A program made the position numbers and the translations under genes. The notes beneath the pieces were generated by a model. That model saw only the letters and a program-made list of their open reading frames with translations, had not been told where the DNA came from and did no database searches. A stretch of DNA of 64,000 nt from Thereva unica (taxonomy: Eukaryota > Arthropoda > Insecta > Diptera > Therevidae): NCBI GenBank assembly GCA_949987705.1, contig CATLJY010000097.1:17125-81124 (forward strand), given 5' to 3'. Numbering within the stretch: the stretch's first letter is position 1; each line of letters opens with the position of its first letter. Below are positions 40,216 to 51,197 of the stretch, piece after piece.

Positions 40216-40820
40216 AATAAGTGGATGATATAGAGATATAATTTGGGTTTCGCTATTTGTTCAAGAGTGAAGTTTGCTGAGCTGTATGAGATCTACATTG
40301 AGAATTGTTGAGCCAGAATTGTTGACAGTAATTGGGCGTATCTCAGATGCTCTAAGTAGCAAAATAATTGTGGTTCGAACGCGATGGGAAAAATGGATAG
40401 CACAAACTTTGAAATCAATCTTTGTACTAGTTTACAACGTCGTTCAGGTCGTGGTGCAATGGTACAGATGGCGATGAACTCGAGGTTTGCCCTCTAGGAT
40501 GTTGTGCGAATTCGAAAAAACTGACTGGGGAATATTGTCCCACAGCCGAGTTGTTCTATTGATAAACGAACTTCCTTAGCGAAATATGCTGAACTTACAT
40601 CTTTTAAGACATCCAAACCAATACATTAGCTGTGTTTTTTTAATCTGTTCCAGGACAGAACAGAACAGCTTCCATACAAACTCTTGTCCCCGATAATTAT
40701 CAAGAACACTATCCAGCACAAAGGGAAATTTTAATTTCCCTCTTCTCAACATATGTTGTCTAAGCTTTAATTGGCATTGACACTTGACAGTAGACAAAGA
40801 AAGACGTTTGAATTTTAAAA
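40216..40820. other. Unassigned region with a 73-aa minus ORF
   Basis: A small ORF (40,576-40,797, minus) has no recognised motif. It starts 23 bp from the Myb-like exon that reads the other way, so a bidirectional arrangement is possible. Nothing else supported. Confidence 0.35.
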
Positions 40821-41082
40821 ATGTCCACTCCTGGAAGGTAAGTTAATATTTTTTTAATATTTTTGATAAATTATTAAAATTAAATATTACTAATTATCGT
40901 TTTTTATTCTTTAAAGACGAGAACGGTGCCATGCAGAAACAAAGGCGCTAATTAATTGCTATGCAGCGCGCAAAGAGGAGTTTCTGCATGCAAGGAAAAA
41001 AACGTATGCCTGGCAAAATGTGTTGCAGGATTTGGAAGGGCTTGAAGTTTTGGTTTGTTTTAAATTTTTCCTGCAAATTTAG
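40821..41082 (+). pseudogene. Myb/SANT- or MADF-like protein, two exons, truncated
   Basis: ATG 40,821, exon 1 of 17 bp (MSTPG), intron 40,838-40,916 with GTAAGT donor and TTCTTTAAAG acceptor. Exon 2 reads RRERCHAETKALINCYAARK, EEFLHARKKTYAWQNVLQDL, resembling the first two helices of Myb/SANT-like DNA-binding domains (T-K-x-L-I-x-x-Y...F...W). It runs out at TAG 41,080-41,082 before the third helix, where RTE debris starts. Such proteins occur as companions of Harbinger transposases and as host genes; I cannot tell which. Confidence 0.45.
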
Positions 41083-41109
41083 ATTTTTTCGGTAAAGGGA
41101 TCACTATGG

Positions 41110-41402
41110 CTTTTTTCCACAACGTTGTTCTAGGTCTTCCGCCTCGACGGGATCGGACTCCAGGCAAGGGCCTATTTGGCTACATTCTCATTTTCGTGTT
41201 GCAATGGGTGGCCAATTCAATTCCAATTCATTCGTCTGATTTAGTCGGCTATCCTTTCTTGCCACCGGATTTTTAGGATACGACAAAGGCATCTGTTGAT
41301 GAAAACTTGTAGGCGCCCTGTGATTGAGGTACTTTCCACCTTTCGCAACCGTACAAAAGAACTGCGTTCACGTTGGAGTTGAACAAACGCAAATGGTGTT
41401 AA
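41110..41402 (-). pseudogene. LINE8, RTE-like C-terminal debris (left part)
   Basis: Degraded minus-strand match to the C-terminal part of LINE5/LINE6 with small deletions. It stops at 41,402 where LINE7 begins and continues after LINE7 at 50,161. Retains the ordinary (not inverted) form of the segment inverted in LINE6. Confidence 0.7.
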
Positions 41403-41572
41403 TGGAGTTGAAGAGATGTGTCAAGTGTGAATAGTCGTGTTGCTTGAGCTCCGTCGCATTTGCTAGTTTTTCCAAGTTTGTTTACCAGTTGTCAATTATC
41501 CAAATTAGTGTAAGGCATCGACTTATTGCCGTGGGAGGTTTATCTTGTTTTTTACCTTTCGGAATCACAATA

Positions 41573-42821
41573 ATGTCTATTAAAAACGATAAAATTAAAT
41601 CAGCTGTTACAGTTCATTCAACTAAAACCAATACACCTCCAGCAGTCATCAGCATGAATAAAAGGCGCAGTCAGATTAGGAACAACGTCGGTAATAATAT
41701 CGATTCCCCCCTTTCTATCCATTCTAAGGATTGCGGATCTGGCTCGTCGATTTCTGCTGATTTCATGGAAACATTTGAGAGGAGGCTACTCCATAAATTT
41801 GATAAGATTTTGGAAGAAAAATTGGAGGCCAAAATGGCTACCCTGCAAGAAACGATCTCCCAGTAAATTGCTGATGTTAATGGTTTCAGCACGGAAATCA
41901 CGGCATTGTCAGATGAAGTGAACATAATCAAAGCTAATTGTGATTGTGTGTGTAATTTAATTGATGATTGTCAGCGTGTGAGTAGGCTAAACGATGCAGT
42001 TATTACTGGTATTCCATATACTGTTGATGAGAGTCCCAGTCAATTGCTCTCTGCTATTTCAACCACTATTGGGCATCCTTTATCAAATTTTACACATGTT
42101 TTCCGAGTTAAACGCAATGTGAATACCCCTGGTAGCAGCACCCGTCGACGGAATCTCCCACTTATAGTGAAATTTTCCTGCGCAAATGAGCAGAAGACTT
42201 TTCTATCCCGTTTTTGGAAGTTTGGAGCGGTCACTCTGAATAAATTATCCAGCAGCCATGCAGCTAATGGTAAAATTGGTGCCTATTACCCCGTTTACAT
42301 GAGAGCTTGAAGCATACTTCAAGCCGGCTTCAAGCCACATGTAAACGGAGGAAGCTTCACTCAAGTCGATAACAAAAAATTACCTTCTCGACTTGAAAAT
42401 TTTCCATGTAAACGCCGCTTCAAAGCTTGAGTACTTGAGTTTGACATTTGTGGTTTGCGCGCCATTCAGCTTGTTTGAAACGTGGAAATGTCAACTCAAG
42501 CTTATAAACATCAACTCAAGCTTTCAAGATTTCAAGCGCAGTTGACCATATACGCGCTCGAATTCTTGAATTTTCAAGCTTTGGAGTAATCAAGCTGATC
42601 ATGTAAACGTAGTATATGAAAGCCTCTCGGACAAAAATAATGATATACTTAGGAGAGTCCTGGGTCTTAAAAGAGAGAAAATTATTGATTCCTCATTTAC
42701 TCGCAATGGGTTGGTGTATGTTCGCAGAGTAGCAAACGATCGGCCAGTTATAGTTCCAAGCTTGGATTTACTGCAGGAAATTGCCGCATATGAATCGACT
42801 AATACTAATGGTGCTCAGTAA
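41573..42821 (+). pseudogene. LINE7 ORF1 (gag-like)
   Basis: Starts MSIKNDKIKSAVTVHSTK. Coiled-coil-like segment (FMETFERRLLHKFDKILEEK), an in-frame TAA at 41,864, then an RRM-like part (VITGIPYT, LPLIVKFSCANEQKTFL). The MITE (42,292-42,609) interrupts it and the frame goes on with GLKREKIIDSS and GLVYVRRVANDRPVIVPS to TAA 42,819. Typical nucleic-acid-binding ORF1p. Confidence 0.75.
42292..42609. mobile_element. Foldback MITE in LINE7 ORF1
   Basis: Ends CGTTTACATG and CATGTAAACG; the latter is also repeated inside at about 42,338 and 42,410, so the element looks like fused monomers. The interior alternates CTTGAAGC, CAAGCTT and similar motifs. No coding. Confidence 0.75.
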
Positions 42822-42970
42822 GCAGTAACATCTATTTAGTTTTATTTTATTTGTTTTCTATGTTTTTTTTTCCTTTTCGTTTTCTCTTCTTTCATATGAT
42901 TTTTATCTACTTTCTTTTACCTTATTTTATTTGTTTTTTTTTTTCTTTCTCACATTATTATTATTATTAT

Positions 42971-44404
42971 TAACTTCCCAGTATAGGAAGTTATTGTAAT
43001 CGGTCCGAAAATCGAAATCGAAAATTTCAACATATTTTCATCTTTCAAGGTCCCAGGAGCATTTTAAGCAAAAAATTGGGAGGAAGTATGTGTGTGTGTG
43101 TGTGCGTACGGATGTGGTCATTTTTTCCTGCACGATATCGCGCGAACCATAAAAGATATCGACTTCGTTGAGGTGTCGTTCGAAGCGTATTAACCGAATT
43201 TTTTCATGGAATTCGGTCCAGCCGTTTTTTTGTTAAAGCGACGTAAGTGATTTTTGCACCTGCACTATATCGCCCGAACCACGAAAGATATTGACTTACT
43301 TGAGGTGCCGTTCGAAGCGTATTAGCCACAATATAATTTGAAAAGATTTTTATAATATTCGGTCGAGCGGTTTTTTGGTTTAAATGACATAAGTGATTTT
43401 TGTACCTGCACGATATCGCGCGAACTATAAAAGATATCGACTTAGTTGACGTGCCGTTCGAAGAGTATTAACCAAAATATGATCTGAAAAGATTTTCATA
43501 AAATTCGGTCGAGCCGTTTTTTTGTTTAAGCGACGTAAGTGATTTTTGTTCCTGCACGATACCGCCCAAACTAAAAACTATATCGACTTCATTGAGGTGC
43601 CGAAAAAAGAATATTAACGAAGAAATGCTCCGAAAAAAATTTCATGATATTCGGTTGGGCCTTTTTTGTTTAAATAGAAAAACTTCGGCTAATTGTCAGA
43701 AAGACCTTAAATTGCCAAGTTTTGCTAATATCTCATAGACTCGATGGAAAGAGACCCGTTCTAACGAAGTGATCTTTTTGGGTTCTGCACATCGATAGCC
43801 TTCGAACAAAACATCACTTGTCTAAATCCAAAAACCTTTCAAAATCGTGGAACAATTTCGTTACCCTTTACAAATAGCGCGAATTTTTCAAACCTTGGAT
43901 TGGCAGTTTTTGACAGGGAATTGTTTTCTACGCGTGATATAGTTTCAGAAAATGTCTGTTCATCCCGGGATTTAAGGTAGTTACCGCAAAATTGGTTCTT
44001 TTGGTCAAGTCTGACAAGTACTTAACAGTTACAGTTTTGCTAATATCTCCGGAAAGCTTTGGAATTTCCAAATGAAGTCATTCGCTTCTCAGTTTGTCAA
44101 TGGCGCTTCAGCTCAATTTGAACACCCGCTTTAGTGCAGCGAACGAAATACGGAGGAAATGTTTGTTTGCTAACGTTCAGGAAAAACAAATTCTCTAGAA
44201 AAATCTTGTGGATTTACTAGTATTATAGTTATTTGAACTAGCTTCTCTTGGGATCGCTTTGTCATCAGTTCTGATACTAGCTAATTTTCCACTAGTGCTA
44301 AACGTATAACTATTTTGTAAGAAGTCAGTTTATTCCATCTTCGTTCATCATACTGGGAAGTTAATCGTGTGGACGGAAGGGGTCAAACCCACATCGCGAC
44401 TAGT
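42971..44404 (+). mobile_element. HINE-3, complete Helentron-associated element
   Basis: 1,434 bp from TAACTTCCCAGTATAGG to ...ACTAGT, flanked by T on both sides. Order: 5' inverted repeat, GT microsatellite at about 43,089, about four ~140-bp tandem units rich in CGATATCG-type palindromes, unique segment, subterminal CATACTGGGAAGTTAA, hairpin, CTAGT end. It is the reference copy for the family in this window. Confidence 0.85.
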
Positions 44405-44689
44405 TATTTTTTGTTTTTGTTTCTTTTGCTGAATTTTAGTTTTTAGTTTTAATTAATTTTTATCTTTATTTTGTAACTTAATCTATGTTGCCTATTCTTT
44501 ATATTTTCTCTTCTTCCTCTCTACTAATATTTCCTCTCTTCTACTATGCTGCTTTATTTCTTACGCCTTCATCTCTCTTGTCTGCTTGTGGTCATGTGGA
44601 TCTGTGCTCTATAACGTATGAGTGGGTCTCCTAGACGTATGCACAACGAGGGAACACTCCTCAATATCCTCTCCTCTTCCTCTTCTGGA

Positions 44690-45649
44690 CTGAATATTAT
44701 TGTCTTTAATGCTAGGAGTTTAAAAAATTAAATGGATGAGCTCAGAAGCTTGCTCGATTGTCCTAAAAGTCGTGTTTTAGTTGTTAGCGAATAGTGGTTA
44801 AATCCTGAAATTCCCTCCTCTTATGTTTCCCTTTCTGACATCAATATCCACCGAAATGATCGTGCTGGTCGCTCTGGAGGTGGCGTTGCAGTATATGTAT
44901 CTTCTCTGCTTTCCTGTAGAGTGCTTGGTAAATCAAGAGACTCTCCACTTGAATTTATTGCTGTGGAATTAAAATCTTCCTTTGATAAATGTGCTGTCAT
45001 AAGTGTATACTGTCCTCCCACTATATTTGATCCTGTGCTTACCGCTGAATTCCATACTGCTGTTTCTAATCTTTCTCGTCAGTATGAGAATCTAGTTGTT
45101 GCCGGTGATTTCAATGTTAACTTGTTAAAACCAAACGGTCAGGCGAAATGTCTTAATTATATGTTTGAGTCATTGGATCTTCATGTTTTAAATAAACTCC
45201 CAACTTTAATGAATTGTCGTAATCCATCATTGCTTGATATTCTCGCCGTTACGTCCGTCAGCTCTGTAATAGGACACAATCAAATTTCTGCTCTTAGTTT
45301 TCTTGACCATGACATCCTTTTTCTCTCTATCTATTTCTCATTTCAACCTTCTTCTTCGCCTTCTTCTTTCTCTTACCGTGACTACAGCAACATCAATCCT
45401 GAGCGGCTTCTTAGTGCTGTTTCTTTTCTACCTGGGTATGACATCTATATCTCTACCTCTGTCGACGATAAGGTTGCTATCTTGTCCTCCTTCATCCAAT
45501 CACTGTACGACCAATGTGTACCGGTTGTCACCCGTAGACTCAGAACCTCTTCTCGTTGTCCATGGTTTTCACTTGAGATTCGTGATCTGATAATCCAGCG
45601 CGAGTCTATGTACAGGCGGTACCGTAGAACTAAAATTCGGGCTTCAGCC
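44690..45649 (+). pseudogene. LINE7 ORF2 endonuclease domain
   Basis: IIVFNARSL, a stop, then LVVSE, another stop, then GRSGGGVAVYVSSLL, VISVYCPP, LVVAGDFNVNLL (catalytic GDFN), ALSFLDHDILFL. This is the EEP endonuclease that nicks the target. Cut at 45,649 by hAT-2. Confidence 0.8.
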
Positions 45650-45929
45650 CAGGGCGGCAAATTTTAAGGGGCGGCAAATTTTCAAAACATTATTGAAGTG
45701 AAAACTTCTTTAGCCGCGTTGGGCACTTTTTGATAGGGGAAAATGTTCGCGTCACCGACATGCTCATTACTGGCGCACGCGCTCAATCGATTATAATCAA
45801 AAACATTTTGATTTTGAATAAAAAAATAAATCTGATTGACTGATGTGTTAAATTCAAGAAAATATTAGCAGCAGCTGGAAATTTTGGATTGGTAAAACAG
45901 GAACACCTCTAAATGCTTCAGAAACAGAT

Positions 45930-46766
45930 AAACATCATAAAAGATCAACAAGTCATCGAGAGGATCTAACGTTAGAATTGAAAAGGTTTCAAAACAATAC
46001 ACTACAAACGGTCACCAAAACTTTTCTAGAATTCATCTCCAACAAGAAAGGATTATCGATATTTTCATTCAATTGTCAAAGTTTGCATGCGCATGCAGCT
46101 GATCTAAAAAATGATGCTATCGTAAAAAAGTCAAATGTTCTGCTTTTGTCAGAAACTCGTATGAAAAACGAAGAACCACTAGATGTTCCAAATTTTAACT
46201 TTGTTGTAAGTTCCCGACCCGAAGTTCCAGCAGCAGGAGTAGCTATTTATCACAATACTCAAGATACGTCACACTTCATTACTTCATATATGGACATACA
46301 TACTAAATTCACTAGAAGCATTGGTGTTAATGTTTCTGATATAGGCGAAATATGCGTCGCTCGTTGCAGTTCCGAGAATGGGCAATACATATTAATGGTT
46401 GTCGTTTATATTTCGCCTGGAAAATCTATGAGACAGATACAACAATTTTTATTCGAAAATTTGATGATTTATACAAAAGAAGGTTCTGAAATTCTCGAAA
46501 AAAGATTCGGCGAAAAATATGATAATGTACCGATGATTTTAAGTGGAGACTTCAATATTAACTTTGCAGATGATAAAAATCTACCATTAATTGAATTTTT
46601 AAATGCAACACTTAATTTAAATATGTCCAATGATCGGAAACTTAGTACTACCAAATATAAAACGACGATCGATGCGGTTTTTACGCGATACTTAGATAAA
46701 TTTGAATCAAACATTTTCATTTCTTACTTTAGTTACCATAACCCGATTGTATCTTTTTTACAATAA
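45930..46766 (+). pseudogene. Helentron-type AP endonuclease fragment
   Basis: Open 262-codon frame (45,978-46,766) preceded by HREDLTLELKR, which looks like a helicase C-terminus. Contains LSIFSFNCQSLHAHAADL, VLLLSETRM, VPAAGVAIYHN, MILSGDFNINF, TTIDAVFTRYL and FISYFSYHNPIV. An EEP endonuclease appended to a Rep-helicase is characteristic of Helentrons. It lacks the RT that a LINE would have. The scrap at 16,188-16,340 is the same family. Confidence 0.7.
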
Positions 46767-46775
46767 GTGCTAATG

Positions 46776-47010
46776 AAATAGGATGGTCAAAAATGCTACA
46801 ATTATAATTTAAAAAATAATTCTGAGATATCGGTTGAAGATGCAGCAGCATTAAATTTTATAGAAAAAAGTACACTTATTAATGAAGACGCAGTTACTTG
46901 TGCTACATATTTTAATAAGTTGGTTAATGTCCTAATGAAAATACTGCAATCAAAAAGATTTAGTCCTTTCAAGAAATATAGAATTTTGTATTACTTCAAA
47001 AGAATCTAAT
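46776..47010 (+). pseudogene. Helentron Rep N-terminal (Helitron_like_N) fragment
   Basis: One frame: ISVEDAAALNFIEKSTLIN, CATYFNKLVNVLMKIL, then KKYRILYYFKRI, stop, FQ. The FNKLV...YF-RIEFQ pattern is that of the Helitron_like_N domain upstream of the Rep nuclease; the stop replaces the Glu codon. Endonuclease and Rep pieces are in reverse of the usual order, so they are two fragments, not one gene. Confidence 0.6.
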
Positions 47011-47277
47011 TTCAACATCTAAGTTCTAAGTTTTCACTTCTATCGGCAGTCCCTATAACTGCCAATTTTTGTTTTTATATTTTAACCGGACAACGAATGA
47101 TAACTTTTATGAGAACGAATGATAATTTGAAACCATATGTCATAAAGAAGGTAGTAATCAGAGACTATTTACTGTACACATTTAATCCCAATCCTTTACG
47201 ATATCCAAGCAACTTAGCAAAAAGAGCAACTTAAATTTGAAATCACTGTCGAAAGCGTACAATCATCTTAGACAAAC

Positions 47278-48042
47278 TTGTCAACTGTAGTGCTACTGCA
47301 TGGATCTCTAACGGAGTATATCAAAAGCATAAAAGTGGAGTTAGACTTTGATGTTTATGAAAATGGAGCCCTGACAAAGTTTGAAGTGTCTGTCTATGAA
47401 GACCAGACAAAGAGGAAGAAAATACGCAAACTCCAACCAGACGAAACTCGAGAAGGCGAGGTACAGTTTACCGGCAGACAAAATGTTAGAATAAATACTT
47501 ACAATGTAATACTGGACACACTGATCAATGAAATGGAAAAAAGAAAAGCTGCGTATGATAAGCTAAACTCGCTGTTTGGATTTTTGATCAATAGTGGGAA
47601 AAAAGATCTTGACATGAAGGCACTTGCTGTACACAGCGAAAAATTGTGCACTTTCTACAACAAAGATTTGCCAACACCGGAAGAGTTTGTGAGTGAGTAT
47701 GTTCACTTTTTGGGATTATTGAAAGAACTTGGAGAAATAGAACGGCCAAAGACAATCTTGAATTTGTTTGAAGTTTTAATTGATAACGATCTACAAGACG
47801 TTTACCCGTACATAAACATTGCATTAAAACTATTTTTGGTCATCCCCGCGACGAACTGTTCGGCAGAAAGGTCATTCTCTGTGCTTAAAAGAATCAAAAA
47901 CTACTCTAGATCAACAATCACTGAGACCAGCCTGAGGAATGTTGCAGTTTTAACGATCGAACATGACATTACAAAGAATTTGGACTTTGATAATATCGTC
48001 GATTCATTTTCAAACAAAAAATCACGAAGGAAGTTATTTTAG
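47278..48042 (+). pseudogene. hAT-2 transposase C-terminal part
   Basis: 254 codons without a proper ATG (opens at TTG): VQFTGRQNVRINTYNVILD, then CSAERSFSVLKRIKNY and TETSLRNVAVLTIEHD, the hAT dimerisation domain. ZMYM1-like subgroup, related to but distinct from hAT-1. Upstream catalytic parts are missing. Confidence 0.8.
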
Positions 48043-48710
48043 TTTTGAATTCAAAGGCTACCAAATCATTGTTTTAAATGCCTTAGTTTTAACTGATATT
48101 GTGATTTCAGTTAAATACGGTAAGTTATGAGTTGTTCAGTGTTAATGTAAGAGTAGAAAAAAATCCCTCGCTTATACAGAGTGGAAATGTTAGATTACAT
48201 TCTTTTTTGTAAGGAATTTATTGTAATGTAAAGGATAAGAATGCTATATCATTAATATATATCTATAAAACTATTATCTCTGTTTTTTCATTTCCGAAAT
48301 CAATATGTTGTCGTAAAATATAACATTAGGAATATTATTTATTTTAAATGATTGTTGTTGATGGTGAGTTCATGTTTTTAAGGAATTACTGCTGACATTT
48401 TCCGTCACTGATAGAGAAAAAGGTTGAAGACGAAGTGAGATTCCAGACCCTGAAATGTAATAAAAATTATTTATCTTTAATCGGTGATGGGAAATGCCCG
48501 TTATAACTCTAAATAACAAAAATAATATTTATTCAACCTAAGTTTAAATTTAGTTTTCACGTTTTTCGCGATAGGCTAGTATTTGTGTGGTATTGGTGTT
48601 AGCAGTGATTATAAAAACCTGGTTGATGGATTATGTAAGAGCGGTGGTGGGGCGGCAGATCTCTTCCAGCCCTTAAGCGGGAATTGTGTAAATCCGCCCC
48701 TGCCTCCGCT

Positions 48711-49956
48711 GTGTTGATTCTTTAGAAGTTCTTGAATCTCTACTGTCTATCTCCTCGAACAGTACCGGCTTTGATGGAATTTCTCCACGATTTATTAAAA
48801 TCCTGTCTCCCCTAATTGCTGAACCTATCACGCAAGTTTTTAACTATTGCCTCACTGCATCTGAATTCCCTGTGCTCTGGACAAAAGCCATTGTGGTTCC
48901 TTTACCCAAAAGACGGTCGCCATCTGATATATCTGACTTTCGTCCTATTAGCATCCTACCCTTCCTCGCAAAAGCTTTCGAAAAAAATTATTTTTATTCA
49001 AGTGATGGACCCTCCAGAACGTAATAATTTTCTCTCTATCTATCAATCTGGCTTTCGAAAATCTCACAGTTGTGAGACTGCTATGTTGAGGGTTACAACT
49101 GATCTTAGGGCCGGGATTGATCAGGGTAAAATTGCATTATTGGTTCTGCTTGACTTCTCTAAGGCTTTTGATTCGGTGGTGCATCCGCTCCTGCTGTCCA
49201 AACTTAATCTACTCTATCATTTCTCTTCCTCTGCCACGCGTCTTTTCTCCTCTCCTCTCTTCTCTCCTCTCCTAAATAATTTCCTAAAACTTAATCCAAT
49301 TAAATCCCAAGTACTGCTTAAAAGCTATCGTCCTATATCCTCTGAATATACTCCTAATCTATTAGTAGGTGATGTTCCTATTCCTGTCGCTGATTGTGTC
49401 AAGAGCCTTGGGATATTTATTTACTGTAAGATTTCCTGTTGTAATCGTGTTTCCTTCATGCTGTCCAAGATATTAATGGTACCTTGCAAAAACTGTGGCT
49501 GTTCGCGGATCTGCTTTCACCTTCTATCCGTGCCAAGCTTGTGAAATCACTTATTCTGCCGCATTTTCTCTATGGCGCCATTGTTTATTTGTCCCTTGAT
49601 TCGTCCTGTCATCATCGACTCAGGGTTGCATTCAATGATTGTCTGAGATTTGTTTTTCACCTCCGTAGATCTGGTCGGACGTGCAAAATTCACTACTGGG
49701 ATGTGGGATCTTTCATTTTCTCAATGTCATGGCACTAACTCTTCTACATAAAATTTTTTATTCTAAATGTCCTTGCTACCTCGCTGACTACCTTATCCCC
49801 ATGCAGTCCTTAAAGCTGCTTATCCCTTTTCATCGTTCCTTAGTTGGTAGTCGTTCCTTCTTTGTGCATGTGATAAGACTTTGGAATAAACTTCCTCTAT
49901 CCATCCAAAAAATCAACACAGCCACGATGTTCAAAAAGCAGGCATCTATTTTTTAG
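48711..49956 (+). pseudogene. LINE7 reverse transcriptase remnants and C-terminus
   Basis: Several frames: YQSGFRKSHSCETAML and LDFSKAFDSVVHPLLLSKL (RT motifs), then a jump to NFLKLNPIKSQV and CVKSLGIF, so the YADD region is deleted. The C-terminal domain reads LVKSLILPHFLYGAIVYL and LWNKLPLSIQ in other frames. Non-functional. Confidence 0.75.
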
Positions 49957-50160
49957 CTTCTCTTCCAGCTCCACAGTAGAACCACTACTCTACTGTCCTT
50001 ACCTATTTCTTTCGTTTCTTCTCTCTTACTTCTTTCAAATTCTTCACTCTTCTATCTTAAGCTAGTTGTAAGAATTTAGGATTATTTACCATTTGTTAAA
50101 TGTACTCTAAAAGATTGTAATCTTGTGTACTCTGCCAAATATATAAATAAATAAATAAAT

Positions 50161-50320
50161 AAATGGTAAAATTGAGATTTCTGCTGATCTCCATATACGG
50201 AACAGGCATGCATATGCGCTTCTTGCTTTATTTATTTTGGAATTGACGTCTTTTTCTGTCCAGCCATTTTCGGTAATAATACTTCCGAGGTAGTAGAATT
50301 TATCTACCAGTTCCACATCA
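50161..50320 (-). pseudogene. LINE8, RTE-like debris (right part)
   Basis: Minus strand: MELVDKFYYLGSIITENGW and INKARSAYACLFRIW. Continuation of 41,110-41,402 across LINE7. Confidence 0.75.
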
Positions 50321-50521
50321 TACTTAAGGCCCAGTTATATATAGCAGAAACGAAAACAAACCGAAACGAAAAGAACAAAATAAATTGTATGAAAATGTAT
50401 TATCCGGGCTATATAAACGAACAAAACCGAAACGGAACGAACGATATGAATTTACATCATTTCGGTATTCGATTCGGCTATTCAGTCCGTTACTTTGACA
50501 GTTCGGCAAGCAGTTTATTTC
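50321..50521. other. Unassigned 200-bp segment rich in CGAAAC motifs
   Basis: Runs such as ACCGAAACGAAAAGAAC and CCGAAACGGAACGAACG on plus, with TATATA-like steps at both sides. It could be a MITE but I cannot define ends. Confidence 0.35.
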
Positions 50522-51197
50522 AAAATCAAGCCTCCCAATGCCTTGGATTTCTCAAGAGATGCAAGTTCCTCCTCCAGCCAGCCGCATTGGCTACAATATA
50601 CAAATCCTACATTCGGCCGCGCCTCGAATACAACTCGCATATCTTGGCAGGCGCCCCAAAAACCACCTTGGCTTGCCTCGACAAGGTGCAAAATCGTGCC
50701 CTCAAACTCATTGGTGATGGCCCCTTTCGCGCCTCCATAGACACCTTGAGCCACCGTAGGAATGTAGCAGCCCTCTCCATACTTTATCGCTATTACCATT
50801 GCGACTGTTCCACCGAAATTCAGGACCTCCTGCCTGCACGGCACTACTTTTCCCGCAACACAAGACTAGCCCGCTCGGCCCACCCCCATACCCTACAGCC
50901 CCCTCGTTCACGCACAATACGGTTCAGAAGTTCGTTTATGAATAGAACAACTCGATTGTGGAATGATCTCCCGCAGTCGGTATTTCCGAACTCGTACAAC
51001 ATCTTAGAGTTCAAACGTGAGGTTCATCGTCATTTTCTTCTACACCCTCCAGACCCCCTCTAACCTTTCCTATTCTCCTCTATTCTTCAAACCAAGCTAC
51101 TACTAGACATTGCACCATGAACTGAACGACATGACGGACTGGTAGTACAAAGGGTTACACCTAAGCTTGGTTTTTTCATATAAAAAAAAAAAAAAAA
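50522..51197 (+). mobile_element. LINE9, 3' fragment with poly-A
   Basis: LGFLKRCKFLL, ATIYKSYIRPRLEYNSHI, LDKVQNRALKLIGD, LSHRRNVAALSILYRYYH and RLWNDLPQSVFP are the post-RT domain of a CR1/jockey-like LINE in one open frame to 51,063. A 3' UTR and a poly-A run at about 51,183-51,197 follow. No RT core; strongly 5'-truncated. Confidence 0.75.

Larger units (their letters stand above)
45650..48702 (+). mobile_element. hAT-2, decayed hAT element containing Helentron debris
   Basis: Begins CAGGGCGGCAAAT and ends ATCCGCCCCTG, inverted hAT-type termini. Flanking octamers CTTCAGCC and CCTCCGCT match at only 5 of 8 positions, so the boundaries are less secure than for hAT-1. Contains Helentron coding fragments (45,930-47,010) and a hAT transposase C-terminus (47,278-48,042). 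Confidence 0.7.
41403..50160 (+). mobile_element. LINE7, non-LTR element carrying three later insertions
   Basis: Plus strand: ORF1 (41,573-42,821), untranslated stretch, endonuclease (44,690-45,649), RT remnants (48,711-49,956) and an AAAT-repeat tail (about 50,137-50,160). Flanked by AAATGGT at 41,391 and 50,161, both in LINE8. A MITE, HINE-3 and hAT-2 interrupt it. Several stops and a loss of the RT core make it defective. Confidence 0.8.

Noticed and set aside
42971..44404. piggyBac-type element, from TTAA next to CTTCCCAGTAT at both inner ends
   Set aside because: The shared sequence continues beyond the second TTAA through a hairpin to CTAGT, and HINE-2 sits in LINE5 without a TTAA duplication.
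45978..46766. LINE endonuclease belonging to LINE7
   Set aside because: LINE7 has its own endonuclease at 44,690-45,649. This one lacks an RT, follows a helicase-like end and matches the separate scrap at 16,188.
50321..50521. Promoter or host gene start, from TATATA steps and a 224-codon frame beginning here
   Set aside because: The frame's recognisable part starts only at 50,522 and is a LINE C-terminus; the upstream part is low complexity.
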